NCBI GenBank assembly: GCA_012838545.1
Contig: DUPC01000041.1
Location: 1 to 54,822 of the forward strand
Source of the DNA: Acholeplasmataceae bacterium
GTDB taxonomy: Bacteria; Bacillota_I; Bacilli_A; ML615J-28; CAG-313
Direction: 5' to 3'
Length of the DNA: 54,822 bases
Each line of letters begins with the position of its first letter. The stretch's first letter is position 1. Below the pieces are notes generated by a model that was not told where the DNA came from, ran no database searches, and was given only the letters and a program-made list of their open reading frames with translations. Shown here one piece after another: positions 21,899-32,158 of the stretch. A program made the position numbers and the translations under genes.

Positions 21899-24363
21899 AA
21901 AGAAGTGTATGTTTAACCTTATCGACCTTTAAAAAGAGTTTATTCTTTTTGATGGTAATCGGCTTAATGCTTTTAACGCTACCCAGTTTTCCGGTTTCGG
22001 CCGAAACCGTTTCCTATGTTGAACCGATGGAAGAAATGCGCGGTGTATGGGTTGCGACGGTTTCCAATATCGATGTTGCCAAACAAGCCGGCACATCGGA
22101 AGCAGCGATTAACCAATGGAAACAAAACTATTTATCAATCCTTGAGCGCATTAAACTCAACAAAATGAATGCTATTTTCTTCCAAGTCCGTCCGGCCAAT
22201 GATGCTTTTTACCCATCGCAATACAACCCGTGGAGCGAATATCTTGCTGGATACGGTGTTAATCCGGGTTGGGATCCGCTTGCTTGGATGATTGAAGTAA
22301 CGCATGCGGAGGGGATTGAATTCCATGCTTGGCTTAATCCTTATCGAACTTCGGTAGGTTCATATTCCGTCAAATACGATACTGCCATTAACGCTGGTAC
22401 GCTTGATGCTTTAAAACCCGATGTTCAAGCATATAAACGCAATTACGCAAGCGGAAGAAGATTGGCAGCCGGAAGCGGGTACGACAACCCATTCTTGGAT
22501 CCGATTGACTCCAGTTTTCAACAAAAAGTTTTAATGGGTGCTGAAGGCAAGATGGTTTTGAACCCTTCCCATGAAGCAACCTTAACGCATTTATCCAATA
22601 CGATTTTCGAAATCATTACCAACTATCAAGTTGACGGAATTCATTTTGACGATTATTTCTATCCGGCTGCCGAAAATTATGACGGTTATCCGGTTGAACC
22701 TTGGGCGGATGATGCTGATTACGCCAAATACTTAGTTAACGGCGGAACGTTAACAAAAGCCGATTGGCGAAGAGACAATGTCGACAGAATGGTCAAGATG
22801 GTTTCGGATTTGGTAAACGAACACAACAACCAATCCAATACCCATAAAGTAGCTTTTGGTATCAGCCCTGCTCACATGTGGGCTCCGGCTCCAGAGAACT
22901 GCTCCGTGGGTGTTCCGGGGGGTACGGTCGGTGCACCTTGTTGGGGTTATTCGACTTATAATCAATTGTATGCAGATACGAAAAAATGGGTTGAAGAAGA
23001 ATGGATTGACTATATTCTTCCTCAATTGTATATGGAATTCGGCGACAGTTATCGGATGTTCGTTAATTGGTGGGCCAATGTGGTGGCGCCAACGAGAGTA
23101 AAACTTTACATTGGCACACCGGTCTACCGAATCAATGAATGGAATGACGAACGAGCCATTTCAAAACAGATGCTTTATAATGGAACCAATTCCGATTTGG
23201 TAGGCAAAATCCATGGCTATGTCCTATATAACTATACGAGTGTAGCCGCTGGGGGCATATTCGCCAGAGGAATGGGCTTGGTAAGGGGGTTTTGGCAAAA
23301 GGGTGCGTTAACACCGATTTACCAAGAAATAGAAGCGCCAACCCCAAGCATCCCTGACTTTTCCATCATTGAAAAAGGCGACAAATTGCAAATTAGTTTT
23401 GCGGAAGTCGAAAATGCCAAAGGTTATGCGATTTACCGCTTTAAGGAAAATTCGGAATATGAATTTACCAAAGCCAACATGGTTGCATTGGTAAACCAAA
23501 CCGACACCGGAAAAGTGCATACAATCGAAGCAACTGCCGAAGATGCCGATGTCTTTGTTATGAAAGTTTTTGATAAAAACAACCAGTTGGCTGCGGGTTA
23601 TGTGGAAAAAGATACCAGTGAAATTGTTCCAAATCTTGCGCCGGTTATTTCGGAGATTGACTTTGGCGGCAAAGACCACATTATGGGTGGCGAAAGCGTC
23701 ACAATTAAAGCCAAGGTTTCTGACCCGGAATCCGCTCCGGTTACGGTTACTTTAAAGATTGCAATTGACGGTGTCGATTACAAATACGATTTTCCAATGA
23801 CTTTGGATGAAAATGGCTTCTATACTTATACGTGGGTTGCCTATTATCTGAATTCAAGCAACGCTAAAATGAAAATTGAGGCTAGCGACGGTTTTAAGTT
23901 GTCTGAAATCGAATCCGATCCATTTATCCTTGGTACACCGGAAGAAAACCTGGCTCCGGTAATATCGGATGTTTCGTTTGGTTTGGAATCCAAAATTGAC
24001 GGAAGAAGCAGAATAACCATCAACGCAAATGTAACAGATGATTCCGATACCCTTGCTATTGCGCTATATTATGCCAAGGATGGACAAAACTTCCAAAAAA
24101 TTCATGATTTTGAGAAGAATGAAACCGGGGAATACTCCTTTGAATGGACCGTGCCAAACGAAGAAGCAAGCGAGGCCCGCTTAAAACTTGTGGCAAACGA
24201 CGGCGAATTAGAAACAGCGGAACTGTCCGATGCTTTCCAAATCGTACCAAAGAAATCATCGGGCGGCGGATGCAAAACGGGAAGCGTAGGGTTGATTATT
24301 CTATCGCAATTCATCGTTTTATCCAGCGTTCTATTGTTGATGCGGAAGCGGGGTAAGATGTAA
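21895..24363 (+). CDS. secreted GHL10 glycosidase with Ig-like repeats and Cys-type C-terminal anchor (paralogue 2)
   Basis: An 822-residue surface enzyme. The signal peptide covers about 1-36. The GHL10 domain (about 42-470) has MRGVWVATVSNID, FFQVRPANDAFY and DGIHFDDYFYP, very close to paralogue 1. A fibronectin-like segment (about 485-575) follows. Two Ig-like repeats each begin with Ala-Pro-Val-Ile-Ser (about 582-680 and 688-780). The tail is SSGGGCKTG, a hydrophobic helix and RKRGKM. It shares the anchor pattern with four other proteins here. It is likely to cut glycan chains outside the cell. It is coupled to both neighbours by overlaps. Confidence 0.88.
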   Translation: MKRSVCLTLSTFKKSLFFLMVIGLMLLTLPSFPVSAETVSYVEPMEEMRGVWVATVSNIDVAKQAGTSEAAINQWKQNYLSILERIKLNKMNAIFFQVRPANDAFYPSQYNPWSEYLAGYGVNPGWDPLAWMIEVTHAEGIEFHAWLNPYRTSVGSYSVKYDTAINAGTLDALKPDVQAYKRNYASGRRLAAGSGYDNPFLDPIDSSFQQKVLMGAEGKMVLNPSHEATLTHLSNTIFEIITNYQVDGIHFDDYFYPAAENYDGYPVEPWADDADYAKYLVNGGTLTKADWRRDNVDRMVKMVSDLVNEHNNQSNTHKVAFGISPAHMWAPAPENCSVGVPGGTVGAPCWGYSTYNQLYADTKKWVEEEWIDYILPQLYMEFGDSYRMFVNWWANVVAPTRVKLYIGTPVYRINEWNDERAISKQMLYNGTNSDLVGKIHGYVLYNYTSVAAGGIFARGMGLVRGFWQKGALTPIYQEIEAPTPSIPDFSIIEKGDKLQISFAEVENAKGYAIYRFKENSEYEFTKANMVALVNQTDTGKVHTIEATAEDADVFVMKVFDKNNQLAAGYVEKDTSEIVPNLAPVISEIDFGGKDHIMGGESVTIKAKVSDPESAPVTVTLKIAIDGVDYKYDFPMTLDENGFYTYTWVAYYLNSSNAKMKIEASDGFKLSEIESDPFILGTPEENLAPVISDVSFGLESKIDGRSRITINANVTDDSDTLAIALYYAKDGQNFQKIHDFEKNETGEYSFEWTVPNEEASEARLKLVANDGELETAELSDAFQIVPKKSSGGGCKTGSVGLIILSQFIVLSSVLLLMRKRGKM

Positions 24364-25634
24364 TGAAACTGAAACGTTACGTTACTTCGCAAGAAGACAA
24401 CCCCTATGTTACGTATTTTGGTTGCGACGAAATCGTAAATTTGCCGAAATTTCATTTCAAACCGGAAGATATTAGGGGCGTATGGGTGTCGAACGTTGCC
24501 AATATCGACACCCCGAAAATGAAAACCAAAGAAGAATATCAACAGTATTTAAAAGCGATGATTGAACGAATCGCTTCCTACAACATGAATACCATCGTCT
24601 TTCAGGTGCGCCCCGCAAACGATGCTTATTATCCCTCTCTTTTGAATCCGTGGTCGCGTTTCATCACGGGAACGGAAGGAGAGGATCCTGGTTTTGACGT
24701 GTTGCAATTTGTGATTGACGAATCTGCCAAATACAATATTCGTGTTCACGCCTGGATGAATCCTTATCGGGTTAGCTTAAAAAGTTTAAACGATTTAAAC
24801 CAAACCAAAGAGGAATATTTAAGCACGCTTGATGCCTTGAATTTTGCCAGACGACATCCGGAGTGTACGATTTTAGACGGTGCGGGAAAGGTTATTTTAA
24901 AGCCTTCTTCGGACGAGGTAATCGAATTTATAACCGAAACGGTCTTGGAAATCGTCAATAATTATGATGTGGAAGGAATTCACATCGACGATTACTTTTA
25001 TCCTTATGCCAAGATTGATCCTCAATATGAAATCGGCGATTATAATGCTTATTGCAAGCGTTTCGGCTTAATCGATTTTGACAATTGGCGACGCCAAAAT
25101 GTTGACATATTAATCAAAAGCATTAACAAAGCACTGAAAAAATCGTTTAGCAAAACTGGAAGAAAAGTCCATTTCGGCATTAGTCCTTTCGGTATATACC
25201 GTACCCATTCGTCCTTGAAAGAAGGCGGTTGGGAAAAAGGATCGTTCCATTCTCCGAAAGCTTTGGAGTGTTACAACGATTTATATTCAGATATTTACAA
25301 ATGGATGAAAGAAGGTTGGATTGATTATGTCGTTCCTCAAGTCTATTTCCCATTTGAACGTCCCGATGTTACCTATCACGATTTGACCAAGTGGTGGGCA
25401 GGAATTGCCAAAGAAACTAAAACGATGCTTTATATAGGTCAAGGGTTATACCAAATGGGCAAATCCGAATATTGGCAAAATCCGGAGGAAATCACCAATC
25501 AATTGCGCTTTAATCAATTGTTTTCTGCGGTTAAAGGCACCATCTTTTTCACCTATCATGATTTGGTTCCAGGTGATAACCCGATTAAAGATGAAGCATT
25601 GAAGCAATTAAAAGCCATGTGGAATCCGAAGTAA
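24363..25634 (+). CDS. cytoplasmic GHL10 glycosidase (paralogue 3)
   Basis: A 423-residue stand-alone GHL10 domain. It has the family motifs IRGVWVSNVANID, FQVRPANDAYY, AWMNPYR and EGIHIDDYFYP. There is no signal peptide, no Ig domain and no C-terminal helix, so it should act inside the cell, presumably on imported oligosaccharides. That split, two surface copies and one internal copy, suggests successive cuts on the same polymer type. It begins on the last base of the preceding stop (TAATG) and is followed by the unit B terminator. Confidence 0.85.
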   Translation: MKLKRYVTSQEDNPYVTYFGCDEIVNLPKFHFKPEDIRGVWVSNVANIDTPKMKTKEEYQQYLKAMIERIASYNMNTIVFQVRPANDAYYPSLLNPWSRFITGTEGEDPGFDVLQFVIDESAKYNIRVHAWMNPYRVSLKSLNDLNQTKEEYLSTLDALNFARRHPECTILDGAGKVILKPSSDEVIEFITETVLEIVNNYDVEGIHIDDYFYPYAKIDPQYEIGDYNAYCKRFGLIDFDNWRRQNVDILIKSINKALKKSFSKTGRKVHFGISPFGIYRTHSSLKEGGWEKGSFHSPKALECYNDLYSDIYKWMKEGWIDYVVPQVYFPFERPDVTYHDLTKWWAGIAKETKTMLYIGQGLYQMGKSEYWQNPEEITNQLRFNQLFSAVKGTIFFTYHDLVPGDNPIKDEALKQLKAMWNPK

Positions 25635-25641
25635 GATTTGA

Positions 25642-25671
25642 AAAGCAGCGGTAATAAGTCGCTGCTTTTTT
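25642..25671 (+). terminator. rho-independent terminator of unit B
   Basis: A perfect 9-bp stem AAAGCAGCG/CGCTGCTTT (25642-25650, 25660-25668) with a 9-nt loop and T run. Confidence 0.92.
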
Positions 25672-25717
25672 AATGTTTTTAACTGTTTCTATTTGGAAAA
25701 TTAAAATATGTAACTGC

Positions 25718-25746
25718 TTGAAAAAAAACGCTTTCTTTGCTATAAT
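25718..25746 (+). promoter_or_regulatory. promoter of unit C with LacI/CcpA-type operator
   Basis: TTGAAA (25718-25723), 17 bp, TATAAT (25741-25746). The spacer holds AAAAAACGCTTTCT (25723-25736) with the same AAACGCTTTC core as unit B. A bound regulator would cover the promoter. This drives about 23 kb of genes with no other strong promoter seen. Confidence 0.78.
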
Positions 25747-25803
25747 GAATTAAAGTTTTTTTAACATTTTGTTAAGTAGATTTTACTAAAGGAGAACTTC
25801 ACC

Positions 25804-27624
25804 ATGCAACTCTTTCCTGTACCGAAGAATGTTAAAAAGCAAGAAGGACAATTTAAGACCGAAAATATTCAGCATCTTGCCTTTCTGGGCTTTACGGAAA
25901 ATGAGCAAGTGCACTTGTTGAAAAAAGCCAGTCGGGCTTTTGGTAAAGATATTACTAAATCTGACGATCCTTTTTCAATTCAAGTGATTCAAACGGATCT
26001 GCCAAAGCAAGCCTATGCTTTGACTGTTACCCAAGAGCAAATTTCCATTAAAGCCGCAGATGTCGAAGGTGCGCATTTTGCTTTTACGACCATAGGTCAG
26101 TTGATTATCAACAGAATAATCCCTTGTGTAGAAATTTTCGATGAACCGGATTTATTGATTCGGGGCGTTTTACTGGATATCAGCCGCTCCAAAGTCCCGA
26201 CTTTGGATACTTTGAAAGAAGTTGTGGATTGGTTGGAACAATTGAAATATAATCATTTGGAACTATATGTGGAAGGTTTCTCCTTTGAGTATCAAAGCTT
26301 CCCGGAAGTGCTGGATGGGGGTAACTATATTACCGTTACAGAATATCAGGAATTGGAACAATATTGTCTTGAGCGATGCATCGACTTAGTGCCGAATCAA
26401 AACGGTTTTGGCCATATGAGCGATTGGCTGAAAAGAGCGGAATTCCAAGACTTGGCGGAAATGCCAGAAGGGTTCTTTATTTGGGGAGCACATCGTGCAC
26501 CCAGCACCCTCAATCCGCTAGATGAAAGAAGCGCGGAACTAGTCACCAAAATGTATCACGATATGTTGCCTTATTCCAACTCAAAGTATTTTCATATGAA
26601 CTTTGACGAGCCCTACGAACTTGGAAACGGGAAAAGCAAGGAATATTGTGAAAAGGTCGGAAAAGCTCAAGTTTTTATTGAATTCATGGAACGCATGGCA
26701 AAAGTGGTGCGCTCCTACAAAAAGCGCCCGTTGATTTGGGGCGATGTGTTAATCCATTATCCGGAAAGTTTATCATCCTTAAGTAAAGATTTAATTTTTG
26801 TCGATTGGGGATATTCCGCCAATTACCCTTTTTATAAACATTTAAAAATGTTGGCTGCTGCAGGAATTGATTTTTTAGCCGCTGCCGGTACATCCACTTG
26901 GGCGGTTGTTACCTCGCGATATCAAGATATGATCGGTTCAATCCGCAACGCCAGTCTTAATACGATTAAATACAAAGGGCTGGGGATTCTCGTAACCGAT
27001 TGGGGCGATATGGGACACTTGCAATATCTTCCTTTCAGTTACCCGGGCTTTATCTATGGGGCGCTAGCCAGTTGGAACTTTCATGAGGCTCATGAGTATT
27101 TAATCGCGCCTTTTTTAAGCCGGATAGTTGAAAACGCTTTTCTGGCGCAGCTGATACTAGACATGTCGAATTACACCAGACTTGAGGGCGAATACCGCTC
27201 CTACGGCAGCCGTTTGTTTAGCGCGATTCTTTGGGCAGAACACAGCGGAAAAGATTTAAAAGACTTTTTGACCAAGATGGAAGTTAATATCATCGATGAA
27301 AAAAACCGCTTGGCCTTAAAAAAGGAATTTGACGGGTTTGCTTCGCGCTTGAATACTATTACCTCTTTAACACCGGTTGCCCAAACGGTTAAAGAAGAAT
27401 TGGGCAATGCCTTAAATTTATTACAAACATTACTAAAAGCCAACGAAATGTTTGCTTTTAAAAAATACGAAACGATTGATGAGATTATTGGAGAACTAAA
27501 AGCCTTTTTGACAAATCATGCCAAACTTTGGCAGATACGGAATAAGCTGGCGGGCTTAGGCGAAAGTTCCCGTCGCATTACGCAACTAATCAGCGTATTG
27601 GAAAAATTGAAAGAAGGAAGTTGA
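25804..27624 (+). CDS. GH20-family beta-N-acetylhexosaminidase-like protein
   Basis: A 606-residue protein without a signal peptide, so cytoplasmic. An N-terminal GH20b-like domain (about 1-110) precedes a TIM barrel opening with RGVLLDISRSKVPTLDTLKEVVDWLEQLKYNHLELY in abbreviated form: RGVLLDISR at about 120. The substrate-assisted catalytic pair is Asp268-Glu269 in HMNFDEPYELG. The C-terminal third is helical. It would remove terminal GlcNAc or GalNAc residues from imported fragments. The start has AAAGGAG at good distance. The exact sugar specificity is unknown. It opens unit C directly ahead of the importer genes. Confidence 0.82.
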   Translation: MQLFPVPKNVKKQEGQFKTENIQHLAFLGFTENEQVHLLKKASRAFGKDITKSDDPFSIQVIQTDLPKQAYALTVTQEQISIKAADVEGAHFAFTTIGQLIINRIIPCVEIFDEPDLLIRGVLLDISRSKVPTLDTLKEVVDWLEQLKYNHLELYVEGFSFEYQSFPEVLDGGNYITVTEYQELEQYCLERCIDLVPNQNGFGHMSDWLKRAEFQDLAEMPEGFFIWGAHRAPSTLNPLDERSAELVTKMYHDMLPYSNSKYFHMNFDEPYELGNGKSKEYCEKVGKAQVFIEFMERMAKVVRSYKKRPLIWGDVLIHYPESLSSLSKDLIFVDWGYSANYPFYKHLKMLAAAGIDFLAAAGTSTWAVVTSRYQDMIGSIRNASLNTIKYKGLGILVTDWGDMGHLQYLPFSYPGFIYGALASWNFHEAHEYLIAPFLSRIVENAFLAQLILDMSNYTRLEGEYRSYGSRLFSAILWAEHSGKDLKDFLTKMEVNIIDEKNRLALKKEFDGFASRLNTITSLTPVAQTVKEELGNALNLLQTLLKANEMFAFKKYETIDEIIGELKAFLTNHAKLWQIRNKLAGLGESSRRITQLISVLEKLKEGS

Positions 27625-27628
27625 GACT

Positions 27629-30600
27629 ATGAAGAAGAAGTATTTGATTCTGATTACGGTAGGAGTTATTGTTCTGGTTTTAATCGGCATTAATTTTGTC
27701 GGAGGTACCAAGGAACCTGTCTCTTTTACCTACAATCCTCAAGCTTGGACAAAAACAACCGACAATAGCAGTTATTATCAATATCTTGAAAAACAGAAAA
27801 AAGATCACAATGCAACTGATGTTCAACTCGACCAACCAATCGTCATACCGGCTTGGGATTACGAACCTAGCCAAACCACGGCCCAGTTCGGGAATCCTTT
27901 GGTGAATCCGGAAGATAAGATTTCCGAAGCAAGCAAAGCTTATTTGGTTAATAAGGATGCGGTGGAAGGGTTAGAAGACGCTATAGAGGATACTCTTCTT
28001 TATGCTCCCGAACAAGACCAAGTTGCTTGGTCCTTCCAAGTCGAAGAAGCAGGCTTTTATCAAATATCCGTACGCTATTATCCAATTAAAGGCAAAAGCT
28101 CATCCATTGAAAGAACGCTTTTAATAAACGGAAAAGTACCGTTTGAAGGTGCCAGCTTTGTCTTCCATCGCATTTGGGACAATAACCCCGAAAGCATGCA
28201 GTTGGATGAAAACCAAAAATACATCTTTAAGCAAGACGTCAACGGAAACGATATCAAACCGAATCAAATCGAAAAACCAGCTTTTAGAAAAGTTCCTTTA
28301 AGAGATGACTTGGGTTATGTTACGGAAAACTATCGTTTCTATTTCCCTGCCAACGATTCAAGCGATCCAAATGATGTCAATACGATTGCGCTCATTGCCA
28401 TTAAGGAATGTATTTTAATCGATCAAATCTATATCGAAAGCGTAACCAAAACTCCAACATATTCAGAATACAAGGCTCAATATGCCAATCTGCCAAATAC
28501 CCCAAGTTATTCTTACCGGGTGGAAGCCGAAAGCGCCACCAGCAAATCTTCCCCAACGCTTTATCCGATTACCGACCGTTCCAGTTATGTAACGACTCCA
28601 AACAGTCCGAAGGAGTCAAAACTCAATGCCATCGGCGGCGACAAGTGGAAAGTTTTGGGTGACTGGATAAGTTGGGAAATCGAAGTGCCCGAAGACGGTT
28701 TATATAATATCTCAATGAGAGCAAAGCAAAACTTGGTCAGAGGCCTATACTCCAACCGAATTGTATACATTGACGGCGAAGTTGCCTTTGACGAGTTAAA
28801 TTACACTTTATTTGCCTATTCGTCCGATTGGCAAAATGTCACTTTGGGAAATCAAGACGAGGCTTTCCTCTTCTATTTAACCAAAGGCAAACACACGATT
28901 ACGATGGAAGTAACCCTTGGGGAATATAGCACCTTGATTGAACGAATCCAAGGGTCAATTAACTATCTCAACAAATTATATCGCGATATCATTAAATTTA
29001 CCTCTCCTGCCCCAGACCCTAACCGGGACTATGAACTTACGAAACGTCCCGGTTTGGACATGGTGGAAAGAATGACCTGGGCAGCCGACGAACTGGAAGA
29101 TATCTCTAAATCGATTGAAACGATTTCCGGAACCAAATCGGATAAAACCGGAACAATCGATACGATGGTTGTTCAGTTAAGAGACTTTATCGATCGTCCG
29201 CGGGATGTGCCTAGACGCTTATCGTCTTTTAACACCAATATCTCTTCTTTGGGTACGCTTCTAACGACCTTAAGAGAATATCCGCTTACGATTGACTATC
29301 TCATGGTTCATACGCCTGATGTGAAACTTCCAAGGGCAAATGAAACCTTCTTCCAAAAAATTAAGAAATCAATTCTGAGTTTCTGGTATTCCTTCTTCAT
29401 CGATTATTCCGCAATCTCTTCGACAGACGAGGTTGAAGGCACGGAATCGATTGAAGTTTGGATGTCCTTGGGACGTGACCAAGCCAATGTCATCAGACAC
29501 TTAATCGACGAAAACTTTACCCCGAAAACCGGCATCAAAGTTGACTTGAAACTGACTGGAACGGACGTCTTGCTTAAAGCGACGCTCGCCGGAATTGGAC
29601 CGCACGTGGCAATCAACGTCGACAGCACTTTACCGGTAAACTACGGGTTAAGAGATGCGGTGTTGGATTTGCGGGAATTTCCTGATTATCAGGATGTCAT
29701 TGAACGCAATTCCCAATTGTCCGATGAAGAATTCGAAAAACTCGATCCGGCATTAAAAGAATGGCGCTTTAAAATGAGTGCTCTGCGCCAATTCCAATTT
29801 AACGGGGCCGCTTATGCTCTTCCGGAAAAACAAATCTTTATGATGATGTTTGTCCGCACGGATATTTTAAGCGAACTTGGTCTTCTCGAAAAAGTTCCAA
29901 ATACTTGGGACGAAGTAATCGGACTTGTTGCCGATCTGCAAACCCATCAGCTTCAATTCTATTTGCCGGTTAACGATGCAGGGGCATCGGCCTTGAATCC
30001 GGTTTTTGTCTCAATGCTTTACCAAATGGGCGGCAATCTATATATCAACGACGATATGGAAACCGGTCTTATGGAACCGGTAGCCCTTGATGCCTTTGAA
30101 TATTGGACCGAATTCTATACGCTTTATTCATTCCCGAAATACGCCAACTTCCTAAACCGCTTCCGTTCCGGGGAAATGCCTCTAGGCATTGCTTATTACG
30201 AAGCTTACAACACGTTGAGCGTATTTGCGCCGGACTTACGGGGAAAATGGGCTTTCTATCCGATTCCGGGAATCGAAAAACCGGTGTTGGACGATAGCGG
30301 CAACCCTGTCTTGGATAATGAAGGAAAACCGGTAACATATATTGACCGCACTTCAACCTCGGTCGGTACCGGAGTAGTTATCTTAAAACAACCGGCATTA
30401 AAAAGCGAAGCCGACAAAATGGCCAGCTGGGAATTTGTCAAATGGTGGACTTCGGCCACAACCCAGGTGCAATTCGGACGCGAAATGGAAGGAATTTTGG
30501 GAAGCGCGGCCCGTCATGCCACCGCAAACGTTCAAGCGCTTGAACAACTCGCCTGGCCAACAGCCGATTTGAAACAATTGAAATATCAATGGAACCAAGT

Positions 30601-30787
30601 GCGGGAAATCCCGAATGTTGCTGGAGGTTACATTACCGGTCGGGAAGTCGAAAACGCCTATCGGAAAGTAATCAATAATTTGGTTAATGCCAAAGAAACG
30701 TTGTACGAATATGCCCAAAATATCCAAAATGAGATCGATCGCAAACGTAAAGAATTCAATTTACCGCTTGCAACGAGGTCTCAATAG
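27629..30787 (+). CDS. giant membrane-anchored solute-binding protein with carbohydrate-binding-like domains
   Basis: A 1052-residue surface protein. One N-terminal hydrophobic helix (about 5-25) has no lipobox Cys, so it is an uncleaved anchor or a simple signal peptide, unusual for a Gram-positive binding protein. Two beta-sandwich, CBM-like regions follow: about 125-230 (VEEAGFYQISVRYYPI) and about 296-445 (YRVEAESA...WEIEVPEDGLYNISMRA). A helical linker leads to a family 1 solute-binding domain (about 605-1010, IEVWMSLGRDQANVIRHL). It probably feeds one or both permease pairs downstream. It lies 4 bp after the GH20 gene. Confidence 0.82.
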   Translation: MKKKYLILITVGVIVLVLIGINFVGGTKEPVSFTYNPQAWTKTTDNSSYYQYLEKQKKDHNATDVQLDQPIVIPAWDYEPSQTTAQFGNPLVNPEDKISEASKAYLVNKDAVEGLEDAIEDTLLYAPEQDQVAWSFQVEEAGFYQISVRYYPIKGKSSSIERTLLINGKVPFEGASFVFHRIWDNNPESMQLDENQKYIFKQDVNGNDIKPNQIEKPAFRKVPLRDDLGYVTENYRFYFPANDSSDPNDVNTIALIAIKECILIDQIYIESVTKTPTYSEYKAQYANLPNTPSYSYRVEAESATSKSSPTLYPITDRSSYVTTPNSPKESKLNAIGGDKWKVLGDWISWEIEVPEDGLYNISMRAKQNLVRGLYSNRIVYIDGEVAFDELNYTLFAYSSDWQNVTLGNQDEAFLFYLTKGKHTITMEVTLGEYSTLIERIQGSINYLNKLYRDIIKFTSPAPDPNRDYELTKRPGLDMVERMTWAADELEDISKSIETISGTKSDKTGTIDTMVVQLRDFIDRPRDVPRRLSSFNTNISSLGTLLTTLREYPLTIDYLMVHTPDVKLPRANETFFQKIKKSILSFWYSFFIDYSAISSTDEVEGTESIEVWMSLGRDQANVIRHLIDENFTPKTGIKVDLKLTGTDVLLKATLAGIGPHVAINVDSTLPVNYGLRDAVLDLREFPDYQDVIERNSQLSDEEFEKLDPALKEWRFKMSALRQFQFNGAAYALPEKQIFMMMFVRTDILSELGLLEKVPNTWDEVIGLVADLQTHQLQFYLPVNDAGASALNPVFVSMLYQMGGNLYINDDMETGLMEPVALDAFEYWTEFYTLYSFPKYANFLNRFRSGEMPLGIAYYEAYNTLSVFAPDLRGKWAFYPIPGIEKPVLDDSGNPVLDNEGKPVTYIDRTSTSVGTGVVILKQPALKSEADKMASWEFVKWWTSATTQVQFGREMEGILGSAARHATANVQALEQLAWPTADLKQLKYQWNQVREIPNVAGGYITGREVENAYRKVINNLVNAKETLYEYAQNIQNEIDRKRKEFNLPLATRSQ

Positions 30788-30795
30788 GAGGAATT

Positions 30796-32157
30796 ATGAA
30801 ATTTAGTCCTACATTATATGTCCTATTGATGATTCTGTTTGCCTCCGCAAGCTTCTTTATCATTACCAAAATCAACCAAAAGAAAAAGCAATTTGCTTCC
30901 AAATATCCGAATCTTTCCCGCAGCGAACGTCTTGAACGTATGAAACAAGAACGTTTGGAATTTGCCCAAGCCAAAAAGGAAATGCGTAAGGCAATCAAAA
31001 TTAAAAAACAAGAATGGAAAGAAGAAGATAAAAGAAACGACGAAATTGCCAGAGCAAATGTCTTGGCGCTAAAAGCGGAAGTAGAAGAAAGCAAAGCTGT
31101 ATTCGAAAAAGTAAAAGCTGAATATTTTGCGGATAAAGAAAACCCGGAATTGGAAGCCTTGTATTTGGACACCATGAAGAAACACGACCGGCTTTGCCAA
31201 AAACTCCGGATTGAAAAAGATCGCATCTCGCTTATTCGTCGAATTGAACGTTGGAGCAAACGCGGAGGGCGCTTGCGCAGGGAATTATTTATCAAACGCC
31301 AATACTACTATTTGGTTACCCCTTATGCGCTGCTCTTTGTCATTTTCACCGTCATTCCGGTGGCGATGTCGTTAATATTGAGTTTTACCTACTTCAATTT
31401 GTTGGAATTTCCGACATGGGTCGGTTGGGAAAACTACATGCGTTTGTTTGTAGACGACAAAGTCTTTATCATCGCAATCCGAAATACTTTAATCCTAGCC
31501 ATCATCACGGGACCGCTAAGTTACTTATCGGCTTTCGTGTTTGCTTGGCTAATCAATGAGTTAAGACCGAGACTAAGAGCGTTCATGACCTTAATCTTCT
31601 ATGCACCGTCAATTTCGGGTAATGTTTACTTGGTATGGAAACTCATTTTCAGCAGCGACATGTACGGTTACGCCAATGCGTTTTTGTTGAATTACAACTT
31701 TATCGATGAACCGATTCTGTGGCTTCAAAATCCAAAATACATCATTTGGATAATTATGCTCGTACAATTGTGGTTAAGTTTGGGTGTAAGTTTCCTTGCG
31801 TTTATTGCGGGGTTGCAGTCAGTTAACCGTGAACTGTATGAAGCCGGAGCCATCGACGGAATCAAAAACCGTTGGCAAGAACTTTGGTTCATAACATTAC
31901 CTCAAATGAAATCGCAACTCATGTTCGGTGCGGTTATGCAAATAACGTCAAGTTTAGCGATTGCGGAAGTAGCCACACAGCTGGCGGGATTTCCGTCCAT
32001 CGAGTATGCCGGACATACCATCATTACCCATTTGATGGACTATGGTAGTTTGAGGATGGAAATGGGTTATGCTTCAAGTATCGCAACGATTTTGTTCTTT
32101 ATGATGATTGGAGCAAACCTCTTAGTACGAAAAGTTTTGCGAAGGGTGGGAAGTTAA
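30796..32157 (+). CDS. sugar ABC transporter permease with coiled-coil N-terminal extension
   Basis: A 453-residue MalF/UgpA-type permease. The C-terminal part (about 175-450) has the membrane helices and the EAA loop LYEAGAIDGIKNRWQELWFITLP that docks the ATPase. The unusual part is the N-terminus: an extra helix (about 5-25) and a long charged coiled coil (about 33-165), rich in Lys and Glu. Such an extension is not found in ordinary permeases and may contact the other large proteins of this cassette. It is followed after one base by its partner. Confidence 0.87.
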   Translation: MKFSPTLYVLLMILFASASFFIITKINQKKKQFASKYPNLSRSERLERMKQERLEFAQAKKEMRKAIKIKKQEWKEEDKRNDEIARANVLALKAEVEESKAVFEKVKAEYFADKENPELEALYLDTMKKHDRLCQKLRIEKDRISLIRRIERWSKRGGRLRRELFIKRQYYYLVTPYALLFVIFTVIPVAMSLILSFTYFNLLEFPTWVGWENYMRLFVDDKVFIIAIRNTLILAIITGPLSYLSAFVFAWLINELRPRLRAFMTLIFYAPSISGNVYLVWKLIFSSDMYGYANAFLLNYNFIDEPILWLQNPKYIIWIIMLVQLWLSLGVSFLAFIAGLQSVNRELYEAGAIDGIKNRWQELWFITLPQMKSQLMFGAVMQITSSLAIAEVATQLAGFPSIEYAGHTIITHLMDYGSLRMEMGYASSIATILFFMMIGANLLVRKVLRRVGS

Positions 32158-32158
32158 C

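Noticed and set aside
23308-23679. Long minus-strand open frames inside the GHL10 and other large genes
   Set aside because: They lie wholly inside well-supported plus-strand genes, have no ribosome sites and resemble no family.
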